Positions 47,032 to 55,924 are shown, counted from the stretch's first letter. The stretch: DNA of 64,000 nucleotides from Alloprevotella sp. Lung230 (GCF_014385435.1 NZ_JACSUD010000003.1:113537-177536); one strand, 5' to 3'. The notes: generated by a model from the sequence alone, not told the origin. Program-made: numbers and translations.

Positions 47032-47741
47032 AGCGTGCCTTTTTCCTCCTCATTCTCGCTCTCGTTGCCGGCTGTGCCGCAGTGGCGCAAAAGCCGTTGA
47101 AGCAACCCCTCGCTTTCGTGTCGGGCGAACAGGTTCTGCTCATGTCGCCGAGCAACGCCTACGACTATTGCGCCCGACTCAACCCTTTCCTGCATCCCGA
47201 AACGGTGACGCTCAGCCGGAGCGAGGCCAAGCGCTTTCAAAAGCTCTACCGCCAGGGGTACACCACGGAAAATGTCGATACCCTCGCCCGCCTCTATCTT
47301 GTGAGCGGCGATGCCCGCCTTATCCACCGCCTCGAGGTTCTTAAAGGGGCGGTGCACAACACGATGGCACGAGAAGAAGGAACTGCCGCCACCGCACAAC
47401 TGCTCCTCAACACTTTGAGTTGGATGGCCGCCACCGATGAGCGTGGGCTCTACATCAACACTTTCGACGACTGCTTGGTGAGCGTCTCGACCGACCACGT
47501 CCGCTGCAAAGTCGATGTCATTTCCGAGCGACTGACCATGAAGTACCGCATCCGCAATCTGCCCCGCAGCGGAACGCGTCTTGTGCTGCGCCTGCGCCTG
47601 CCGCCCGGTGGTACACCCGACTACTATCTCAACGGCCGCCGCATCCTCGACCCCAAGTTTGAGCGCGGTTATCTCGTCCTCGATCGCGAATGGCGCGACA
47701 ACGAAGAGATTTTCTTCAACGACACCGCTGAAAGCCTCTGA
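47028..47741 (+). CDS. Exported protein of unknown function coupled to prmA
   Basis: A 237-residue protein with a signal peptide (AFFLLILALVAGCAAVAQ, possibly a lipoprotein). Helical repeats (SRSEAKRFQKLYRQGYTTEN, VDTLARLYLVSGDARLIHRL) precede a beta-rich end (NTFDDCLVSVSTDHVRCKVD, DYYLNGRRILD). The arrangement vaguely recalls the end of a GH127-like enzyme, but the protein is far too short for one and no catalytic motif is seen. I do not recognise the family. The ATG overlaps the prmA stop. Confidence 0.7.
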   Translation: MKRAFFLLILALVAGCAAVAQKPLKQPLAFVSGEQVLLMSPSNAYDYCARLNPFLHPETVTLSRSEAKRFQKLYRQGYTTENVDTLARLYLVSGDARLIHRLEVLKGAVHNTMAREEGTAATAQLLLNTLSWMAATDERGLYINTFDDCLVSVSTDHVRCKVDVISERLTMKYRIRNLPRSGTRLVLRLRLPPGGTPDYYLNGRRILDPKFERGYLVLDREWRDNEEIFFNDTAESL

Positions 47742-47785
47742 TGAAAGGCGCGACTTCTGCCGCAGCTGCAGCGACAAACGAAAAT

Positions 47786-47826
47786 CCACCCGCTTTCCGA
47801 ACGCATCGGAAAGCGGGTGGTTTTTT
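47786..47826. terminator. Terminator between the convergent prmA operon and purA
   Basis: A perfect 14-bp stem CCACCCGCTTTCCG / CGGAAAGCGGGTGG is followed by TTTTTT on the plus strand and ATTTTCGTTTG on the minus strand. It is probably bidirectional. Confidence 0.85.
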
Positions 47827-47864
47827 GAAGTGAACCGCAGTGCGGCAAGAGTGGCAGCCGCAGT

Positions 47865-49133
47865 TTATCGGATGATGGTGGCATCGCGCTCCGGCCCTAC
47901 GCTCAAAATGGAAATGGGCGTGCCGAGTTCGCGTTCCAAGTAGGCAATGTAGTCGGCATAGGCTTTGGGGAAGTCGCTTTCGCTGCGCACTTCGGTAAGC
48001 GGTGTGTTCCAACCGGGGAGTTCTTCGTAGACGGCAGTCCAACCCTCCGTATCGTAAGGCATGGTCGTGGTGCGCTGTCCGTCTTTCTCGTAAGCCACGC
48101 AAGCTTTGATGGTGTCGAACTCGTCGAGGACATCGGCCTTCATCATGACCAAATCGGTCACTCCGTTAATCATGATGGCATATTTCAACGCCACGAGATC
48201 GACCCAGCCGCAGCGGCGGTTGCGTCCCGTCACCGCGCCAAACTCTTTGCCGATGCGGCGGATCTCGTCGCCCGTCTCGTCAAACAATTCTACGGGGAAG
48301 GGGCCTGCTCCCACGCGAGTGCTGTAAGCTTTGAAGATGCCCCACACACGGCCGATGCTGCTCGGTGCCACGCCCAATCCGGTGCATACTCCGCCGATGG
48401 TCGTGGACGACGACGAAACGAAGGGGTAGGTACCGTGGTCGATGTCGAGCAACGAACCTTGTGCACCTTCGGCCAACACGCTTTTGCCGGCTTCGAGCGC
48501 TTGGTTGATGATCAGTTCGGTGTCGGCAATGGGGAAACGGCGCATATATTCGATGCCGGCCATCCATTGTTGCTCTTCTTCGCTGATGTCGAAGTCGGTG
48601 AAATGGAGGTCGCTCAGGATTTGCAGATGTCGGGCTTTTAGGGCTTCGTATTTGGTTTGAAAATCATGCTCGATATCGCCCACGCGCAGCCCTACGCGAG
48701 CGGCTTTGTCGCTATAAGTCGGGCCGATTCCTTTGCCCGTCGTGCCCACTTTGTCTTTGCCTTTGGCGGCTTCGTAGGCGCGGTCGAGCACACGGTGGGT
48801 GGGCAGGATGAGGTGGGCGCGGCGACTGATGTGCAGGCGGTCGGTGATGGTGTAGCCGGCCGCCTCCAGTTCTTGCGCTTCGGCCATGAAGAGGTCGGGC
48901 GCAATGACGCAGCCGTTGCCGATGATGTTGACTTTATTTTCGTCAAAGATGCCGGAGGGGATGGAGCGCAACACAAACTTCTTTCCGTCGAAGATGATGG
49001 TGTGTCCGGCATTGGGGCCGCCGGCAAAACGCGCCACGAGGTCGTACTTGGGCGTGAAGAAATCGACCACCTTTCCCTTGCCCTCGTCGCCGAAGACGAT
49101 GCCGAGGAGGGCATCTACTTTTCCTTTTGTCAT
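47865..49133 (-). CDS. purA: Adenylosuccinate synthetase
   Basis: A 422-residue enzyme of AMP synthesis, joining IMP and aspartate with GTP. The GTP-binding start is ALLGIVFGDEGKGKVVDFF, followed by AGGPNAGHTIIFDGKKFVLR, ILPTHRVLDRAYEAAKGKDK and VGTTGKGIGPTYSDKAARVG. LLDIDHGTYPFVSSSSTTIG and TGRNRRCGWVDLVALKYA are also conserved. The frame opens at 49250, but the promoter at 49169-49176 and homologues place the start at 49133 (MTKGKVDALLG). Confidence 0.95.
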   Translation of the reverse strand: MTKGKVDALLGIVFGDEGKGKVVDFFTPKYDLVARFAGGPNAGHTIIFDGKKFVLRSIPSGIFDENKVNIIGNGCVIAPDLFMAEAQELEAAGYTITDRLHISRRAHLILPTHRVLDRAYEAAKGKDKVGTTGKGIGPTYSDKAARVGLRVGDIEHDFQTKYEALKARHLQILSDLHFTDFDISEEEQQWMAGIEYMRRFPIADTELIINQALEAGKSVLAEGAQGSLLDIDHGTYPFVSSSSTTIGGVCTGLGVAPSSIGRVWGIFKAYSTRVGAGPFPVELFDETGDEIRRIGKEFGAVTGRNRRCGWVDLVALKYAIMINGVTDLVMMKADVLDEFDTIKACVAYEKDGQRTTTMPYDTEGWTAVYEELPGWNTPLTEVRSESDFPKAYADYIAYLERELGTPISILSVGPERDATIIR

Positions 49134-49168
49134 GATTGAACGATTGAGCGTTATATGATATTTTGCCA

Positions 49169-49176
49169 CAAAGATA
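49169..49176 (-). promoter_or_regulatory. Bacteroidota promoter (TATCTTTG) for purA
   Basis: On the minus strand TATCTTTG lies 36 bp before the purA ATG. It is divergent from the promoter at 49261. Confidence 0.7.
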
Positions 49177-49260
49177 AGTCTTAAAGAGGATATGGGCAAA
49201 AAAAAGCCCTCGTTTTTACAAAAAAAGCACAAGAAACCAACTTTTGCCAAAGTTTATGCT

Positions 49261-49268
49261 TATCTTTG
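49261..49268 (+). promoter_or_regulatory. Bacteroidota promoter (TATCTTTG) for the VapD-like gene
   Basis: TATCTTTG lies 23 bp before the ATG at 49292. Confidence 0.7.
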
Positions 49269-49291
49269 CCGAGTAAAAATAACTCGTGATT

Positions 49292-49579
49292 ATGTACGCC
49301 ATATTATTCGACCTCGACACCAATTGCCTCAATGAATGCTACGAAGGCAAGACCTATCATGGCGCTTATCAAGAAGTGCGTAATTTTATGCTTGAAAATG
49401 GTTTCAAGTGGACGCAGGGAAGTGTCTATTTCGGCGATGAAAAGGTAGATGCCGTCCATTGCGTGCTGACGATCCAAAAGTTTGCGAGACAATGCCCTTG
49501 GTTCAAAACCTGCGTCAAAGACGTTCGTATGTTGCGCATTGAAGACAACAATGATTTGTTGCCCGCCATCAAGGACTAA
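49292..49579 (+). CDS. vapD: VapD-like protein (Cas2-fold endoribonuclease family)
   Basis: A 95-residue protein with the VapD pattern: MYAILFDLDTNCLNECY, NFMLENGFKWTQGSVYFGD, FARQCPWFKTCVKDVRMLRI and EDNNDLLPAIKD. VapD proteins are small dimeric ribonucleases with a ferredoxin fold related to Cas2; some act as toxins (VapX/VapD) and some support persistence in host cells. No antitoxin-sized gene and no CRISPR/Cas gene lies beside it here. It is monocistronic with its own promoter and a downstream hairpin. A GTG at 49286 is an alternative start. Confidence 0.88.
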   Translation: MYAILFDLDTNCLNECYEGKTYHGAYQEVRNFMLENGFKWTQGSVYFGDEKVDAVHCVLTIQKFARQCPWFKTCVKDVRMLRIEDNNDLLPAIKD

Positions 49580-49612
49580 TCTGCATTTTTCTTTCTGAAA
49601 CGCCCCTTTTTG

Positions 49613-49655
49613 CTCGCCCTCTCTCTGCTTTTCTAATCAGCGGAGGGAGGGCGAG
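49613..49655 (+). terminator. Hairpin after the VapD-like gene
   Basis: CTCGCCCTCTCTCTGC / GCGGAGGGAGGGCGAG pairs with two G-T positions. There is no strong T-run, so it may only be a stabilising 3' hairpin. Confidence 0.55.
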
Positions 49656-49678
49656 ATAGGATAAAGCCCTCTCTCCTT

Positions 49679-51316
49679 ATGTCCACCACTCTCCAACTCC
49701 GCCTGACTCCCAATATCGCTTATGTCGCTGCACAACTGCGCACGCATATCGCCGCTCAACTCGGAGTGCAACCGCACGAAATCCGTTCCACACGCATTGT
49801 CCGCCGCAGCATCGATGCGCGCCAACGCACCATCTACGTCAATCTCACCGTCGAAGTGTGGGTCAACGAAACGCCGCCGGCGTTGGCCTACGAGCGCATC
49901 TCCTATCCCGATGTGAGCGGGGCGCGTTCGGCCATCGTGGTGGGTGCCGGACCGGCGGGGCTTTTTGCCGCCCTGCGCCTCATCGAACTCGGGGTGCGGC
50001 CGGTGCTGATTGAGCGCGGTAAGAATGTGCGCGCCCGAAAGGCCGATTGTGCGCGCATCTCCACCCATCATGTCGTGGACAGCGAGAGCAACTACTCCTT
50101 TGGCGAAGGTGGGGCGGGGGCTTATTCCGACGGCAAACTCTACACCCGCTCTAAAAAGCGCGGCAATGTTGACCGCATTCTCCGCATCTTTTGTCAGCAT
50201 GGGGCATCGCTCGACATTCTGGCCGATGCCCACCCCCACATCGGCACCGACCGCCTGCCCGGCATCATTGAAGCCATGCGTGAGCAAATTGTTGCTTCGG
50301 GCGGTGAGGTGCATTTCCAAACGCGGGTCGATGCGCTGCTGTTTTCGAGCGATGGACAGCGCGTGGAAGGCGTGCGCTGCCACACGGGAGCGGAGTTTCA
50401 CGGCTCTGTCATTCTCGCCACCGGACATTCCGCACGCGACACCTACCGCTACCTGCATGCTGCCGGTGTGGAACTGGAGCAAAAGGGCGTGGCGATGGGC
50501 GTCCGCCTCGAACATCCGGCGTTGCTCATCGACCAAATCCAATACCACAACCGCGAAGGACGCGGCAAATATCTACCAGCCGCAGAATATAGTTTTGTAC
50601 ACCAAGCCGGCGGCCGCGGTGTCTATTCTTTCTGTATGTGTCCCGGCGGTTATGTCGTGCCGGCAGCCACCGAACAGGAACAAGTGGTGGTGAACGGTAT
50701 GAGCCCTTCAACGCGCGGCGGCCGATGGTCGAATTCGGGAATGGTGGTCGAGACGCGTCCGGAAGATTTAGACGGAGAACTCCTGCCTTTCCTCCGTGAA
50801 GCGATGGCCGATGAGGTTTTTGCCGCAGCCCATCCTGACTTTGACGCGCCTGACAATCCGCTTCGTATGATGTATGCCCAAGAAGCGCTCGAACGCGCCA
50901 CGTGGATACAAGGCGGACGGCGACAAACCGCCCCTGCGCAGCGGATGGCCGACTTTGTCAATAACCGCCTTTCTTCCTCCCTGCCGCGTTCCACCTATTC
51001 GCCCGGATTGCTCGCTTCGCCCCTCCACTTTTGGATGCCCCGCTTCCTCACCACGCGCTTGCAGGAAGGCTTCAAAGCCTTTGGTCGCCGCAGTCGCGGT
51101 TTTCTCACCGATGAGGCGGTGATGATAGCCACCGAAACGCGCACCTCGGCTCCTGTGCGCATCGTGCGGCAGAGCGACACCCTGCAACACGTCCGTTTGT
51201 CCGGTCTTTTCCCTTGTGGTGAAGGGGCGGGTTATGCCGGCGGCATCGTCTCCGCTGCCGTCGATGGTGAGCGTTGTGCCGAAGCCTTGGTGGCGGCTTC
51301 CGGCCTCTCGCTTTGA
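49679..51316 (+). CDS. COG2509-type NAD(P)/FAD-dependent oxidoreductase
   Basis: A 545-residue flavoprotein. A small N-terminal domain (STTLQLRLTPNIAYVAAQLR, VVRRSIDARQ-like IVRRSIDARQRTIYVNLTVE) precedes the FAD loop SAIVVGAGPAGLFAALRLIE. Next come SNYSFGEGGAGAYSDGKLYT and RSKKRGNVDRIL, and near the end GLFPCGEGAGYAGGIVSAAV. This layout is that of the uncharacterised dehydrogenase family COG2509, present in many Bacteroidota. The substrate is unknown. Confidence 0.88.
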   Translation: MSTTLQLRLTPNIAYVAAQLRTHIAAQLGVQPHEIRSTRIVRRSIDARQRTIYVNLTVEVWVNETPPALAYERISYPDVSGARSAIVVGAGPAGLFAALRLIELGVRPVLIERGKNVRARKADCARISTHHVVDSESNYSFGEGGAGAYSDGKLYTRSKKRGNVDRILRIFCQHGASLDILADAHPHIGTDRLPGIIEAMREQIVASGGEVHFQTRVDALLFSSDGQRVEGVRCHTGAEFHGSVILATGHSARDTYRYLHAAGVELEQKGVAMGVRLEHPALLIDQIQYHNREGRGKYLPAAEYSFVHQAGGRGVYSFCMCPGGYVVPAATEQEQVVVNGMSPSTRGGRWSNSGMVVETRPEDLDGELLPFLREAMADEVFAAAHPDFDAPDNPLRMMYAQEALERATWIQGGRRQTAPAQRMADFVNNRLSSSLPRSTYSPGLLASPLHFWMPRFLTTRLQEGFKAFGRRSRGFLTDEAVMIATETRTSAPVRIVRQSDTLQHVRLSGLFPCGEGAGYAGGIVSAAVDGERCAEALVAASGLSL

Positions 51317-51327
51317 GGGGGGCAGAA

Positions 51328-51405
51328 AAAACTCAGAGGTAGTTTTTTCTACCTCAGACGTAGAAAAATTTAGCTCAGAGGTAGAATTTTCTATCTCTGA
51401 GCTTT
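51328..51405. repeat. 21-bp phased palindrome array, locus D (4 units)
   Basis: Unit centres are at 51335, 51356, 51377 and 51398, exactly 21 bp apart: aactcagaggtag, ctacctcagacgtag, ttagctcagaggtag and ctatctctgag. The last unit has the central A/T base reversed (CTCTGAG), as a palindrome allows. Neighbouring half-sites could also pair as GAGGTAG-TTTTTT-CTACCTC hairpins. It lies 12 bp after the COG2509 stop. Confidence 0.9.
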
Positions 51406-51436
51406 TTTGTTTTCGACCTTTTTCATGTTTTTTCCA

Positions 51437-51555
51437 CCGATGGGCGTCCCCTTCGGAGGCGTTCCGCTGTGCACGACGCGTACCGTAGGTTCGCCGTCGC
51501 CGCGCACCGTCTCATGCTGCGGCTATTGAGAGGCGCCCCCTTCGGGGACGGAAAT
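51437..51555 (+). repeat. REP-like element, diverged copy
   Basis: CCGATGGGCGTCCCCTTCGG is followed by TACCGTAGGTTCGCCGTCGCC, a long stem closing with TGCTGCGGCTATTGAGAG and GGCGCCCCCTTCGGGGACGG. The loop differs from both common subtypes. The stretch 51556-51707 that follows is AT-rich with no gene recognised. Confidence 0.75.
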
Positions 51556-51707
51556 AGTTGCTGCCACTCCTTTTCCCTCTGTGGAGAAAACGTATTGCTG
51601 TGCATCCCCCTTATGGGCAATGATAGATGATGTAGGAGAAATCTATCTAATTTTCAATTTTTGAAAAGAAAAATTGAAAAACGCTTTGCTATTTCCGTCC
51701 TTTCTTT

Positions 51708-51715
51708 TAGTTTTG
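51708..51715 (+). promoter_or_regulatory. Possible promoter box (TAGTTTTG)
   Basis: TAGTTTTG matches TAnnTTTG and lies 68 bp before the ATG at 51776. Confidence 0.5.
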
Positions 51716-51775
51716 TGGTGTTCTAGAACAAAGCTAAACAAAATGTTTAATCGAAAATGTATTTTGTTATAAAAA

Positions 51776-52030
51776 ATGTTGGCCATTCTCTCCTTTGTAG
51801 CCTTTGGCTCATTAGGAGCATCAGCAGGAGAAATCGAAATCACCTGCTGTGATGGGACACAAACTTGTATCGTTGGTATTGGCCTAGCCACGTTCTATAT
51901 CAATACACATGATATATATGCTCTTGTAGAGTACGCGGCAACGCAAGGGGAATTCTATTGTCCCAATGGTTGCTGGAAATCTGTTAGGGATGCAGGTCCT
52001 GCAGAAGGGACAGGAGACCGACCTAAATAA
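51776..52030 (+). CDS. Small Cys-rich exported peptide, possibly with an interrupted signal peptide
   Basis: An 84-residue product: hydrophobic MLAILSFVAFGSLGASAG, then a Cys-rich part (EIEITCCDGTQTCIVGI, EFYCPNGCWKSV). An in-frame ATG at 51743 starts MFNRKCILL, a good basic signal-peptide beginning, but a TAA stop follows immediately, and the frame then continues into the 84-residue product. So either translation starts at 51776 with an uncharged leader, or the gene carries a nonsense change. AT-rich DNA surrounds it. The family is unknown; it lies just upstream of a GLPGLI gene. Confidence 0.5.
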   Translation: MLAILSFVAFGSLGASAGEIEITCCDGTQTCIVGIGLATFYINTHDIYALVEYAATQGEFYCPNGCWKSVRDAGPAEGTGDRPK

Positions 52031-52147
52031 GTCAATCTTCTTGCACTAATTTTATTTAATTATAGGAACGTGTCAAATTCAACTCCATTCCTATATTTCC
52101 TATTATTGGGGCTGAGTTTGTGCACGTTCCTTTTATTTAACTTCACA

Positions 52148-52987
52148 ATGAAACAGTTATTCCTTATTTTATTCCTTTGTGGAATTTCGCTCACCTCTTT
52201 TGCTCAGCGTATCATCATGTCCGGGGTAGACCTTCAGCAACCCGCAAATATAGGGCATCGCGACACGATTGATCAAGCGGTGCAACTGGAAGTCTTCTTT
52301 GACCAAGTGGATGTGGACACCATACTGAAAAGCACTGTGACCTACAACCTTATGCTGCAACTTGGGGAGAAATACAGTCAATATTGTTCTTATGGGGAGT
52401 ATCGTATCGATTCGCTCATCTATGCCACCAAAGGGCATCCAACACTGGGAGAGTTTCAAGAGGTGATGACGAAATACTTTAGGAGACCCTCCTATGGTTT
52501 CGTGCACGAGTACGGAACGCCCACGTTTCGCGAAAATCACACCCTGATGATGAACCGCTATCGCGCGGACGACAGCACGGTGGTGATGAACTGGCAGATG
52601 CACCCCGACACGCTGCGCGTCTGCGGGTTGCTGTGCCACAAAGCCACGACCCACTTCCGCGGTCACGATTGGACGGTATGGTGGACGGAGGAAGTGCCCA
52701 TCGATGCCGGTCCTTGGAAATTTCATGGTTTGCCGGGACTTATCCTCAAAGCGCAGGACGCCAAGGGGCTGCACCTCATTGAGGCTACTGCTATGCGCCA
52801 ACCGCTCCTGCCGCTCATCAACTGCCGCAAACAAGGATTTCGCAAGGTGACGCCCGCTTTTCTGAGGAAAGAAGAGAAGGCCGTAGCGCTCAATTATGCC
52901 GAACGGGCGAAAGCGCTGGGGATGTTTGAAGTGAAATCGGCAGGACCGAAACGCCACTTCTATTCTCCCTACGAAGAGGAAGAATAA
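52148..52987 (+). CDS. GLPGLI family protein
   Basis: A 279-residue exported protein. Signal peptide: KQLFLILFLCGISLTSFAQ. The family signature is GPWKFHGLPGLILKAQDAKG. Before it lie CGLLCHKATTHFRGHDWTVW and WTEEVPID, also typical. GLPGLI proteins are of unknown function but lie beside TonB-receptor-like genes in many Bacteroidota, as here (next gene 38 bp downstream). The ATG at 52070 would add a hydrophobic prefix; 52148 gives the standard signal. Confidence 0.88.
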   Translation: MKQLFLILFLCGISLTSFAQRIIMSGVDLQQPANIGHRDTIDQAVQLEVFFDQVDVDTILKSTVTYNLMLQLGEKYSQYCSYGEYRIDSLIYATKGHPTLGEFQEVMTKYFRRPSYGFVHEYGTPTFRENHTLMMNRYRADDSTVVMNWQMHPDTLRVCGLLCHKATTHFRGHDWTVWWTEEVPIDAGPWKFHGLPGLILKAQDAKGLHLIEATAMRQPLLPLINCRKQGFRKVTPAFLRKEEKAVALNYAERAKALGMFEVKSAGPKRHFYSPYEEEE

Positions 52988-53025
52988 TTCCTTCCGAGAG
53001 AAGTACACCAGCACACCATTGATAT

Positions 53026-55629
53026 ATGTACAGACTGACCTTTCTTTTCTTCTTGCTTGTTTTCGCCCTTGCCGTCCGCGGGCAGTCGGTGATTAGCGGC
53101 GTGGTGAGCAACGAAGCCGGGCAGCCCCTGCCGGGCGTGATGGTGCGCGTCTATGCGCAAGGCGGATCGCAGGTGCTGGCTTTCGGACAGACCAACAAGA
53201 CGGGGCACTATCGGCTTGAAGTGAAACCCACCGAGGCCGCCTCGCTTACTGTGCGTTATGCTCACCTCAGCTACAAGACCGTGGAGGCCCAGCTGCCCAA
53301 CGCCGCTGCCCACCACGACGTGCAGCTCACCGAGCGCGTCGTTTCCCTCAAAGCCGCCACTGCCCGCGCGCCACACATTCGGCAGCGTGGCGACACCATC
53401 ACCTATTCCGTGGCGGCGCTCAAAGGCAAGGCCGACCGCAACATCGAGGACGTCATCCGCCGCATCCCCGGCATTGAGGTGGACAAGTCAGGGCAAATCA
53501 AATATCAAGGCGAGAGCATCAACCGCTTCTACATCGAAGGGCTCAACCTCCTCAAAGGCAACTACGGACTGGCCACGCGCAACATCCGCCCCGACGATGT
53601 GCTCTCCGTGAGCGTGCTCGAAAACCACCAGCCGCGCAAGGTGCTCCGCGACATCGAGCTCTCCAAGCACGCTGCCCTCAATCTCACTCTCAAACAGAGT
53701 GCGCTGCGCCGACCGGTGGGCTACGTGGTGGGCGGAGCAGGAGCGGCCGACGGGGGCACGCTGCGCGGACTGGGCGAAGCCTATGTGATGCGCTTTGCCC
53801 AAAAGCACCAAAGCATCTACACCCTCAAAGGCAACAACTTTGCCGACGACTACGCCGCCGAAAACCGCGACTTCTTGCAGAATGCTGCCGCATCGCCTGC
53901 TGCACAGCTTCTCTCCGACACGCCCTTCGGCAGTAGCAGTGTGGAGCCGCTGCGCCACCGCGACAACCTCTCGCTCATGGGCAACTTCCGCACGCTCCGT
54001 GCCTTCACGCCCGAGCGCACCCTTACCCTGAGCGGCCGCTACGTCTACAACGGGAGCGACTTTGCGCAAAGCCGGCGGTCGGACTATTTCGGGCTGGCCA
54101 CTCCCCTCACCATCCAAGAGGACATCGCCAACACCCTCCACAGCCACCGCATCGACCTCGCCGTCGACTACGAGCGCAACGAGCCCACCCAATTTCTCAC
54201 CGAGCGTCTGGCCGTGCAGACCTTCCTGCGTCGCAACACCCACACCCTCTCGCCGGGCGGCATCGACCAGCGCCTGCGGCAGACCGACCTCAACCTGACC
54301 AACACCTTCGGGTGGACGCACCGCAGTGGGCGGCGGCTCGCTTTTCTCGACGTGCGCTCTGCCCTCAGCACCACACCCGAAGCGCAGCTCACCGCCCGAC
54401 GTACCGCTCCCGACACCCTCATGCTCCACCAAAGGCTCACCGGACTGTCGGCCTCCACGAGCGTATCGACCCGCTTCTTGTTGCAGCTCGGTGAGGCCGC
54501 CCGCTACGGCAGCATCAGTGTGGGCGCCGTTGCCACAGGGCGCTACGACCGCTTTACCTCGGACGAAAGCGTCGTCCCCTCCTCGCGCGACAACGATGTG
54601 GACCTCGCCGCCCTCGACCTCACCCTCGCGCCTCGCTACGAGGTGGAGTGGCTCGGTCTGCACTGGCGGCTCGACCTCCCTCTCACCCACTATCTCCGCA
54701 ACTACCGCGACCGCAGCGCCCACACCCACCACCTGCTCAACCGCCCCTATGCCGCTCCCACGCTCACCCTCTACTGCCGCATCGGGGCGTCGCTCCTCAC
54801 CTGGACTTCGGGGCGCTCCACCACGATGGGGAAGGTGCGAGACTGGGCCACGGCACCCATCTTCCAGACCTACCGCTATCGGTCGGCACCGGGCTTGGGG
54901 AGCACCACGATTTCTCATGATACCTTCTCCCGCTTCGAAATGATGTGGCGCGATGTCTACGCCGCTCGCACCTTCACCGCCACAGCACAATATGCCCGTT
55001 CCGAAGAGGGGAGCATGCAGAGTTCCGACATTGATGCCCAAGGCCGCGAGCAGTCGGCACAAGTGGCCACCCACCGCCCCTATCACAACTGGTTGGCCAC
55101 GGCGCGCACCACCATCCATAGTTTTCCCATCCACACCAACTTTGCCCTCGGACTGCGCTACACCGGAAGTGCCGCGCCTCTCCTGAGGCAGTCGGCTTTC
55201 TACACTCTTCTACAGCACAACTTCCGCGTGGAACTGCTCACCAACACCCGCCTTTGGCACAGCCTTTTCCAAATCGACCTCAATCTCCACGCCCAGCGTG
55301 CCCTCCGCAGAATGGATGGCACCCGCACCACCCTCGATCAGAGCGGGGCCACGCTCGACCTCTCCTTCGACCCCGACAACCACTGGGAGGCCACCCTCGG
55401 CGGCGACCTGCGCCGCACGGAGGTGCAGCCGGGACGTCATCTCAACATCTTCTTCCTCGATGGACGGGCGCGCTACAAGCAAAAGCGTTGGGAAGTCGAA
55501 CTGCGGGTGCGCAACCTCGCCGGGGCACGCTCCTACACCCTCCGCTCCTACGTGCAGGCAGATGTCTACACCTATACCTACCGCCTCCGTCCCGCCGAAG
55601 CTCTCCTTTCGCTGCGGTGGAATTTGTGA
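53026..55629 (+). CDS. TonB-dependent receptor-like outer-membrane protein (GLPGLI partner)
   Basis: An 867-residue protein. After the signal (LTFLFFLLVFALAVRGQ) there is a carboxypeptidase-regulatory-like domain (VISGVVSNEAGQPLPGVMVR, GHYRLEVKPTEA). A plug-like region follows (QRGDTITYSVAALKGKADRN, IEDVIRRIPGIEVDKSGQIK) and then a large beta-barrel rich in aromatic/alternating strands. The length is at the small end for SusC-type receptors; no SusD partner is present. Pairing with GLPGLI is the usual context. The ligand is unknown. Confidence 0.88.
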   Translation: MYRLTFLFFLLVFALAVRGQSVISGVVSNEAGQPLPGVMVRVYAQGGSQVLAFGQTNKTGHYRLEVKPTEAASLTVRYAHLSYKTVEAQLPNAAAHHDVQLTERVVSLKAATARAPHIRQRGDTITYSVAALKGKADRNIEDVIRRIPGIEVDKSGQIKYQGESINRFYIEGLNLLKGNYGLATRNIRPDDVLSVSVLENHQPRKVLRDIELSKHAALNLTLKQSALRRPVGYVVGGAGAADGGTLRGLGEAYVMRFAQKHQSIYTLKGNNFADDYAAENRDFLQNAAASPAAQLLSDTPFGSSSVEPLRHRDNLSLMGNFRTLRAFTPERTLTLSGRYVYNGSDFAQSRRSDYFGLATPLTIQEDIANTLHSHRIDLAVDYERNEPTQFLTERLAVQTFLRRNTHTLSPGGIDQRLRQTDLNLTNTFGWTHRSGRRLAFLDVRSALSTTPEAQLTARRTAPDTLMLHQRLTGLSASTSVSTRFLLQLGEAARYGSISVGAVATGRYDRFTSDESVVPSSRDNDVDLAALDLTLAPRYEVEWLGLHWRLDLPLTHYLRNYRDRSAHTHHLLNRPYAAPTLTLYCRIGASLLTWTSGRSTTMGKVRDWATAPIFQTYRYRSAPGLGSTTISHDTFSRFEMMWRDVYAARTFTATAQYARSEEGSMQSSDIDAQGREQSAQVATHRPYHNWLATARTTIHSFPIHTNFALGLRYTGSAAPLLRQSAFYTLLQHNFRVELLTNTRLWHSLFQIDLNLHAQRALRRMDGTRTTLDQSGATLDLSFDPDNHWEATLGGDLRRTEVQPGRHLNIFFLDGRARYKQKRWEVELRVRNLAGARSYTLRSYVQADVYTYTYRLRPAEALLSLRWNL

Positions 55630-55663
55630 GTCTTTCCTCTCTTTGAGACTTGATAAACACGCT

Positions 55664-55709
55664 ACGCCCCACCTTGCCGATGTGCAGGGTGGGGCGTTCT
55701 GAGTTTTTT
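55664..55709 (+). terminator. Terminator after the TonB-receptor-like gene
   Basis: A 10-bp stem ACGCCCCACC / GGTGGGGCGT is followed by TCTGAGTTTTTT. Confidence 0.75.
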
Positions 55710-55825
55710 GCGGATAGGAAACCGTGGCCTTTTTATTCTCTGTAAATCTATTCCGAAGCGACGGGCGTACACACCGAGAGTACAGATTGTGGGAAGAAGC
55801 TGTGCGCAGAATAAAAATAAAGTTG

Positions 55826-55833
55826 TACTTTTG
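55826..55833 (+). promoter_or_regulatory. Bacteroidota promoter (TACTTTTG) for the M6 protease
   Basis: TACTTTTG lies 92 bp before the ATG at 55925. Confidence 0.65.
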
Positions 55834-55924
55834 TCGCCCGAAGCACGAATCTACCTTTGAATACGAAGGGTGTTTGTGTGTCTTCAACTCAAAACTCTCT
55901 AAATTTATTCTACTCTATCATTTT

